A model generated the notes under the pieces. The model was not told the origin of the DNA and did no database searches. It saw only the letters and a list, made by a program, of their open reading frames with translations. The translations under genes were made by a program, and so were the position numbers. 64,000 bases of DNA from NCBI RefSeq assembly GCF_011250645.1, contig NZ_JAANNO010000003.1, forward strand, positions 404,145-468,144. Direction: 5' to 3'. Below, piece after piece: positions 58,811 to 64,000 of this stretch. How positions within the stretch are numbered: position 1 is the stretch's first letter; each line of letters starts with the position of its first letter. Source of the stretch: Motilibacter aurantiacus (GTDB taxonomy: Bacteria; Actinomycetota; Actinomycetes; Motilibacterales; Motilibacteraceae).

Positions 58811-60652
58811 GTGACTGCCACCCGCCGCGCCGCCTCCGCCGCCGTCACCGCGGCCGCCGGAGTCCTGGCCCTGGCGGCCGGGGTCACGGGGCTGACCTCC
58901 AGCTTCGGCTCCACGGCCTCCGCCGACTCCTCCCTCGCGGCGCTCAAGGCGCGCACGGAGGCGGCGGTCAGCGTGAACGCCCACGGCCTGAACGCCGAGG
59001 GCTACGAGGGCGACGAGGCCCCCGAGGGCATCGACGTCGATGACGAGGTCCCGACCGAGACGCTGGTCCAGCGGGCGGCCGCCGTGGCCGCGAACGACAG
59101 CGTGAGCTCGGGCCGCGCCGGCATCGGCTGCTCCGACGACGGCCGGTCCGGCAACCGCGTGCAGGTCATGTACGTCGTCGCCGCCGACCGCCCGGACCGG
59201 TTCTCCCAGGTCTCCGGCCTGCTCCGCTCGTACTCCTCCGAGGTCGACTCGGTCATGCTGGCGAGCGCCATGGAGAACGGCGGCCGCCGGCAGGTCCGCT
59301 GGGTGCACGACACCTCGTGCGAGCTCGTGCTCGAGCACGTCGTCGTCGGCGCCAAGGACGACGACAGCTTCCCGGCCCTGACGAGCGCGCTCAAGGCGAT
59401 GGGCCACAACCGCCCGGACCGCAAGTACCTGCTCTACACCGACGCCGCCGTCCTCTGCGGTGTGGCGAACGTCTACGCCGACAACACCCCGCTGTCGAGC
59501 AACGCCAACAACGGCCGCTTCCCGCAGTACGCCCGGGTCGACGCCCCCTGCTGGGCTGCCAGCGACCACAGCGTCGAGGCGCACGAGCTGACCCACACGC
59601 TCGGCGCCGTGCTCTCCTTCGCCCCGCACAAGTCCGCGGCCGGGCACTGCACCGACGAGTCGGACGTCATGTGCTACCCGGACGGCGACGGCGTGCGGAT
59701 GACGCAGTCGTGCCCGACGACGCACGAGAAGCTGCTCGACTGCAACGGCGACGACTACTTCAACGTGAACCCGAAGCCGGGTTCAGCTCTCGCGCAGAAC
59801 TGGAACGCCGCCAACAGCTCGTTCCTCTACGACCCGCCGGCGCCGGCGCTGGTCAGCGGCACGTACGACGGCACGACCGTCAGCGTGAAGCCGCAGGTCC
59901 TGTCCGGCCAGGGCTGGTCGATCTCGTGGGCCGGCAGCGGCTGCCAGGTGTCCTCCGCCCGGACGGTCTCCACGTCCCCGAAGGCCGCCAGCGTCGGCGC
60001 CGCCTGCAGGCAGGGCGGCACCGTGCGGGCCACGCTGCGCCAGGAGGACGGCCGTACCGCGCAGCTCGTCGTGACCGCCGGGGCGACGTCGGCGGCGCCG
60101 GCCACGCCCGCGCCGGGCACCGCCCCTGCGCCGGCCACCACGGCCACGCTGTCGGCCAACGCCCGGGAGGCCAGCATCGTGGCCGGTAAGCAGGCCGTGG
60201 TCCAGGGCACGCTCGCGTCCGGCCAGGCCGGCGTCCCGGGCCTGCGCGTCGACCTGCAGCGCCGCACCGGCTCCGCGTGGGGCCGGGTGGCCACCGCGTA
60301 CACCAGCAGTCTCGGCACGGTGTCCTTCTCCCAGCTGCCCAGGGCGACCACGACCTACCGGCTCGTCTTCGCCGGCGGCAGCGGGCTCGACGCCCTGTCC
60401 AGCTCGGCCGTGACGGTCCGGGTCGCGCCCAAGGTCACGGTCCAGGCGAAGGGGCTGCGGGTCAGCGGCACGGTCAGCCCGGCCAAGCGCGGCACGGTCG
60501 TCTCGCTGGTCAAGGCGAGCAAGAGGGTCGCGACCAGCCGCACCGACGCGAAGGGGCGCTTCCTGCTCAAGGCCCCGAAGGCCGGCACCGGCTACACCGT
60601 CGTCGTCCCCGGCAGCACGGTCGTCCTGCGCAACGCCCTCTCCGCCCGCTGA
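58811..60652 (+). CDS. secreted HELTH-motif metallopeptidase-like protein
   Basis: Encodes 613 residues. Signal peptide about 1-38. The central domain (about 95-345) holds EAHELTHTLGAVL, an HExxH zinc site, and several Cys (GIGCSDD, VLCGVAN, APCWAAS, HCTDESDVMCYPDG, DCNGDDYF) that suggest disulphides. The HELTHTLGA-x(n)-HCTDESDVMCY pattern is seen in secreted reprolysin- or snapalysin-like zincins. A linker (about 435-455) of Ala/Pro precedes an Ig-like/transthyretin-like tail (about 455-613). GTG 58811 with AAAGGG upstream. Substrate unknown. Confidence 0.85.
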   Translation: MTATRRAASAAVTAAAGVLALAAGVTGLTSSFGSTASADSSLAALKARTEAAVSVNAHGLNAEGYEGDEAPEGIDVDDEVPTETLVQRAAAVAANDSVSSGRAGIGCSDDGRSGNRVQVMYVVAADRPDRFSQVSGLLRSYSSEVDSVMLASAMENGGRRQVRWVHDTSCELVLEHVVVGAKDDDSFPALTSALKAMGHNRPDRKYLLYTDAAVLCGVANVYADNTPLSSNANNGRFPQYARVDAPCWAASDHSVEAHELTHTLGAVLSFAPHKSAAGHCTDESDVMCYPDGDGVRMTQSCPTTHEKLLDCNGDDYFNVNPKPGSALAQNWNAANSSFLYDPPAPALVSGTYDGTTVSVKPQVLSGQGWSISWAGSGCQVSSARTVSTSPKAASVGAACRQGGTVRATLRQEDGRTAQLVVTAGATSAAPATPAPGTAPAPATTATLSANAREASIVAGKQAVVQGTLASGQAGVPGLRVDLQRRTGSAWGRVATAYTSSLGTVSFSQLPRATTTYRLVFAGGSGLDALSSSAVTVRVAPKVTVQAKGLRVSGTVSPAKRGTVVSLVKASKRVATSRTDAKGRFLLKAPKAGTGYTVVVPGSTVVLRNALSAR

Positions 60653-60682
60653 GCGCGGACGGAGCGGGCGCGCGCTGGGGCG

Positions 60683-62962
60683 TCAGCCGCCCGGCTGCAG
60701 CACCCCGTTGACCCGCAGCTCGTACGGCGCATAAGCCGTCACCTGCTCGGTCGGCTCGTCGTAGGTCACGATCGCGGCGATGGTGTCGACCGACGGGCCG
60801 AACAGGGAGCGGGCCTTCCCGCCCCGCAGCGTGCCGTCGAGCTCGTCGTCGAGCCCGACCTCCACCAGGTCGACCTTGCTCCCGTCCGAGGCGTAGCCGA
60901 TCACCTGAACCGTGAATCCTGAGACCGCAACGGGCACGAGCTCGGTCTGCGAGGACCAGCCCGCAGTGGTCGACCCGTCGCTGACGAGCGTCCCGCCCAC
61001 GGAGACGTCGTCGACCCACCAGCCCTCGCCGTTGGTGTTGGCGTCGGAGATGTAGCGGAACGACAGCAGCACGGTCTGCCCGGCGTACGCCGACAGGTCG
61101 AACGTCTCGGTCGTCCAGCCGCCCTCGCCGTTGAAGCCCGGGAGGCTCTCACGCAGCCTGCTGTCCGCCGCGGGGTCCAGCTCGTCCACCGTGTCGGCGT
61201 TGCCGAGGCTGGCCCAGGTCCGCGCGCCGTCCGTCGAGACCTGCACGAAGCCGGAGTCGTAGCCGGGCTCGGTGCTCCACGTGGTCGAGAAGCTCAACGT
61301 CGGGCTGCCGGCCGGGACCGCCACCGACCGGATGATCGCCGCGTCCAGGTTGTTGCCGTTGCCGCTCCACAGCGCCGGGTCGCCCGGTCGCTCCGGCGGG
61401 TCGGCGTCCACCGTCCACCGCACGGGCACCGGGTCGAGCGTGGTGCCGCCGTCGAAGTCGATCGACTGCACGTCCGATGCACGCAGGTGGGCACCCGTCG
61501 CGTCCCGCAGCCGCACGTAGTCGGCGCCGTTGGGCGGCGCCCCTGGGGTGTCGTAGGCGTCGTTCTCGTCCCAGTTGACGGTGGAGTCCAGCGACGGGGC
61601 CGAATAGCGGCGCTTCAGCGAGGCGTACGCCGTGGGCGAGCGGTCGAGCACGCCGTCCAGCGCGTTGAGGGCTGCCCACTCGTGCACGAGGTCGGCGGGG
61701 GTGGCAGCCCGACCCTCGGCCGCCAGCATGCTCTGCAGGCTCGCGAAGCCGTTGTCCTCGTCATTGTGCAACCGGCTGATCGCGTCCACGCCGTAGCGGT
61801 CGTGCACCATCTGGAAGAAGGAGAACGCGGCGCCGTAGTCGGCGAGCGTCTCGTCCTCGCCCTGGTCGCCCCAGAGCGTCAAGCTGTTCTCCGGGCCGCA
61901 CTCGGCTCTGGGGTTGGGGTTGGCCGGGGTCGCCGTGCCGAGCCGGCCGAGGAAGCACTGGGTGTGGTTCTCCAGGGCGATGTCGGTGACCGGGACCTCC
62001 GGCCGGAAGTAGCCGGTCAGCCAGCCGGCGACGTCCGAGAGCCCCTCGTTGACCCAGCTGGCCTCGTCGGGGTCGGTGTAGCCCATGAGCAGGTGCTGGT
62101 ACTCATGGGCGAAGACGCCTTCGTACAGGTTCGGCCGGGCCGGTGCGCTCGCGCAGTTGTCTCCCGGCACCGGCTCGTTGGGCGGGTTGGGCCCGGTGCG
62201 GTGCGCCCAGTCGAAGGCGTCGATCGTCATGACGTTGCGGTCGGTGAGCGCGTTGATCGCCGGGGAGAAGAAGCCGGCGATCTGCGTGAGCGCGCGGCTG
62301 TTGTCGACGTCGTAGAAGTGCTCGTCACGCACGTTGTCGATGAGCGTGACGATGTTGTCGCCGCCGCCGCTGGTGTCGCCGATCGCGCTGGCGGAGCCGT
62401 CGCGCTCCTGCGGGACGCTGAAGACCTCGGACTCGAGCGGGTAGATCGTGTTGTCGAACTGGTCGATGAGGTAGTCGACCTGCTCCTGCCCGATCTCGGT
62501 GCGGTTGTTGCGGCAGTCGCCCGGCAGGAACTGCGTGCCCGTGGAGGGGTCGGTGGCCGGCTGCGTCCCCATGGCGACCCACACCTCGATGTGCTCGCCG
62601 ACCCCGCGCAGCTCGAACTGCTTGAGGTAGTAGCTCCCCTTGTAGTCGTCGAGGGCGACCCAGCTGCGGACCGTGCCGAGCGGGGTGTCGTCCGCGGCGG
62701 CCGCGCGGCGCTGGGCCCGCAGCCCTGCGCCGGCTGCCGCCAGGCCGGACGCGCTGTCGGCGATCCTGCGCCCCGCCGCGTCGTAGACCGGCAGCTTGGC
62801 GCTGGGCGACACCTCCCGGACGTCGGTCCCGGCCGGTACGTCGACGGCGGCGGCGGGAGCGGCTGCCGACGGCGACGCCGCCGGCAGCCCGAGGACGGCG
62901 GCCGCCGCCACGCCCCCGAGGCAGACGGTGGCCCGGGACGTCCGGGCTCTGGACACGCGCAT
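60683..62962 (-). CDS. secreted immune-inhibitor-A-like metallopeptidase
   Basis: Encodes 759 residues. Signal peptide about 1-35. The peptidase core contains FAHEYQHLLMGYTDPDEASWVNEGLSDVAGWL: HEYQH with Glu (NEGLSD) about 20 residues later as third zinc ligand, as in M6/immune inhibitor A-type gluzincins. C-terminal MAM/jelly-roll-like domain: SPTLSFSTTWSTEPGYDSGFVQVSTDG and FRYISDANTNGEGWWVDDVSV. Converges with the HELTH gene, with 30 nt between stops. Likely degrades extracellular proteins. Confidence 0.9.
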   Translation of the reverse strand: MRVSRARTSRATVCLGGVAAAAVLGLPAASPSAAAPAAAVDVPAGTDVREVSPSAKLPVYDAAGRRIADSASGLAAAGAGLRAQRRAAAADDTPLGTVRSWVALDDYKGSYYLKQFELRGVGEHIEVWVAMGTQPATDPSTGTQFLPGDCRNNRTEIGQEQVDYLIDQFDNTIYPLESEVFSVPQERDGSASAIGDTSGGGDNIVTLIDNVRDEHFYDVDNSRALTQIAGFFSPAINALTDRNVMTIDAFDWAHRTGPNPPNEPVPGDNCASAPARPNLYEGVFAHEYQHLLMGYTDPDEASWVNEGLSDVAGWLTGYFRPEVPVTDIALENHTQCFLGRLGTATPANPNPRAECGPENSLTLWGDQGEDETLADYGAAFSFFQMVHDRYGVDAISRLHNDEDNGFASLQSMLAAEGRAATPADLVHEWAALNALDGVLDRSPTAYASLKRRYSAPSLDSTVNWDENDAYDTPGAPPNGADYVRLRDATGAHLRASDVQSIDFDGGTTLDPVPVRWTVDADPPERPGDPALWSGNGNNLDAAIIRSVAVPAGSPTLSFSTTWSTEPGYDSGFVQVSTDGARTWASLGNADTVDELDPAADSRLRESLPGFNGEGGWTTETFDLSAYAGQTVLLSFRYISDANTNGEGWWVDDVSVGGTLVSDGSTTAGWSSQTELVPVAVSGFTVQVIGYASDGSKVDLVEVGLDDELDGTLRGGKARSLFGPSVDTIAAIVTYDEPTEQVTAYAPYELRVNGVLQPGG

Positions 62963-63090
62963 GCGACCCCCGCGAGGGACCCGTGCGCCGCGGAAGGGGC
63001 CGGCGGCCCGGCGGACACGATGCGCAAGTGCCTACCGTGTGGGGCGAATTCTGACAAGACGGGCCGTCACGGAGAGAGCCTCGGTCGTTG

Positions 63091-64000
63091 TCAGATCGTC
63101 ACGAGAAGCTTGCCGTGGACGTGCCCCTCCTCGCTGCGCCGGTGCGCGTCCGCTGCCCGCTCCAGCGGGAACGTCCCGTCCACCACCACGCGCAGCGTCC
63201 CGGCCTCGAGATGGCCGACCAGCTCGGTCAGGTCGGACGCCGACGGGCGGACGAAGACGTACCGGCCGCCCTGCTCCTTCACCGTCGGGTCGATCACGCT
63301 GACCACCCGGCCCGGGTCCTTCACCAGCTGCGGCGAGACCACCAGCGCGTCGCCGCCGACGAAGTCGAGGGCGACGTCGACCGGGCCGCCGGCGAGGTCG
63401 CGCACCCGGTCGGCCAGCCCCTCCCCGTACGCCAGCGGCTCGCCGCCCAGGTCGCGGACCAGCTGCGCGCTGGACTCCCCCGCGGTGCCGAGCACGCGGG
63501 CGCCCAGGACGTGCGCGAGCTGCACCGCGAACGTGCCGACACCACCGGCGGCCGCGTGGACCAGCACGGTGTCGCCCTCGCCGACGCCGGCCGCGCGCAG
63601 CGCCTGCAGCGCGGTGAGCCCCGCCAGGGGCAGCCCGGCGGCCTCGACGAGGCCCGTGCCGCCGGTCGGGGCCTTCGCCAGCGTGCGGACCGGGGCCGGG
63701 ACGAGCTCGGCGAACGTGCCCCACTGCACGTCGTCGCGGCGGACGTAGCCGACGACCTCGTCGCCCGGCGCGAACTCCGTCACCGCGGGGCCGACCTGCT
63801 CGACGACGCCGGAGACGTCCCAGCCGGGCACGATCGGGAAGTTGTGCGGGAAGAACGCCTGCAGATAGCCCTGCCGCACCTTCCAGTCGACCGGGTTGAC
63901 GCTCGACGCTCGCGCCCGCACGAGCACGGCGTCGGGGCCGACCGGCGGCGTGGGCAGGTCGACGAGCTGCAGGACCTCGGGGCCGCCGAAGCGGTCGTAC
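63091..64000 (-). CDS. quinone oxidoreductase / zinc-type alcohol dehydrogenase family, 5' end cut by window
   Basis: A partial gene of at least 303 residues; its N-terminus lies beyond the right edge. The visible start YDRFGGPEVLQLVDLP is typical residue 6 onward of the medium-chain dehydrogenase/reductase family. Cofactor motif HAAAGGVGTFAVQLAHVLGARVLGTAG binds NADPH; GWDVSGVVEQVGPAV is the substrate-domain turn. No catalytic zinc ligands are seen, so it belongs to the zinc-free quinone-oxidoreductase branch. ATG/GTG near 63927 is an internal codon, not the start. Confidence 0.92.
   Translation of the reverse strand, partial: YDRFGGPEVLQLVDLPTPPVGPDAVLVRARASSVNPVDWKVRQGYLQAFFPHNFPIVPGWDVSGVVEQVGPAVTEFAPGDEVVGYVRRDDVQWGTFAELVPAPVRTLAKAPTGGTGLVEAAGLPLAGLTALQALRAAGVGEGDTVLVHAAAGGVGTFAVQLAHVLGARVLGTAGESSAQLVRDLGGEPLAYGEGLADRVRDLAGGPVDVALDFVGGDALVVSPQLVKDPGRVVSVIDPTVKEQGGRYVFVRPSASDLTELVGHLEAGTLRVVVDGTFPLERAADAHRRSEEGHVHGKLLVTI

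Overview
The window is chromosomal DNA of a very high-GC actinobacterium. Three things point there: a Mycobacterium-like block rdgB-rph-MBL ... cysM-cysO-mec-DUF2017-clpS-pncB, a tmRNA tag ending in ALAA, and many genes whose -10 box (TANNNT) sits 6-7 nt before the start codon, so the mRNA is probably leaderless. The genus cannot be fixed from sequence alone. There are no rRNA genes, CRISPR arrays, intact insertion sequences or phage genes.

Layout. 1-3.5 kb: a 20-bp tandem repeat, a GroES-like gene, a DUF3618 gene, a Bcp peroxiredoxin, tRNA-Leu(UAG), an RsbW-like kinase and a DUF4126-like membrane protein. 3.5-10.3 kb: two mirror-image operons of CNNM/CorC-type (DUF21-CBS) membrane proteins, each a long plus a short paralogue, facing each other across a DAACS symporter. 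Each CNNM operon starts with a 21-codon upstream ORF that overlaps the first CNNM start by 4 nt. The symporter is preceded by a Cys-containing leader peptide and a possible anti-Shine-Dalgarno. 10.4-12.8 kb: secreted beta-helix protein, lipoprotein, ABM monooxygenase. 12.8-24.6 kb: rdgB, rph and MBL hydrolase, then a surface-glycan cassette (SGNH hydrolase, acyltransferase-3, GT2-GT4 fusion, GT4) where mycobacteria carry rhomboid and murI, then the cysM-cysO-mec cysteine module, DUF2017 and clpS. 24.6-31.2 kb: pncB, peptidase E, DUF1992, a decayed PiT phosphate transporter, an AI-2E transporter and small stress or secreted proteins.

31.3-42.1 kb: DEAD/DEAH helicase, MFS transporter, DUF3039, YqgE, VanZ-like protein, malic enzyme, a Pyr_excise-family protein, a multidomain SpoIIE phosphatase and a PAP2 protein. 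42.4-51.2 kb: nitroreductase with a palindromic operator, aldo/keto reductase, SSS symporter with a small partner, a second SpoIIE phosphatase, and the acetate permease pair DUF485-ActP. 51.3-56.8 kb: 5-oxoprolinase pxpABC, two tandem spore-photoproduct-lyase-like radical SAM genes and a GNAT acetyltransferase. 57-63 kb: tmRNA (ssrA), then three secreted peptidases (trypsin-like, HELTH and HEYQH metallopeptidases). A quinone-oxidoreductase-type gene runs off the right edge.

Main themes are divalent-cation and cysteine homeostasis with small-ORF control, partner-switching stress signalling (one RsbW-like kinase, two SpoIIE phosphatases) and surface or secreted products. The strongest candidate for something undescribed is the pair of 21-codon upstream ORFs on the two CNNM operons.
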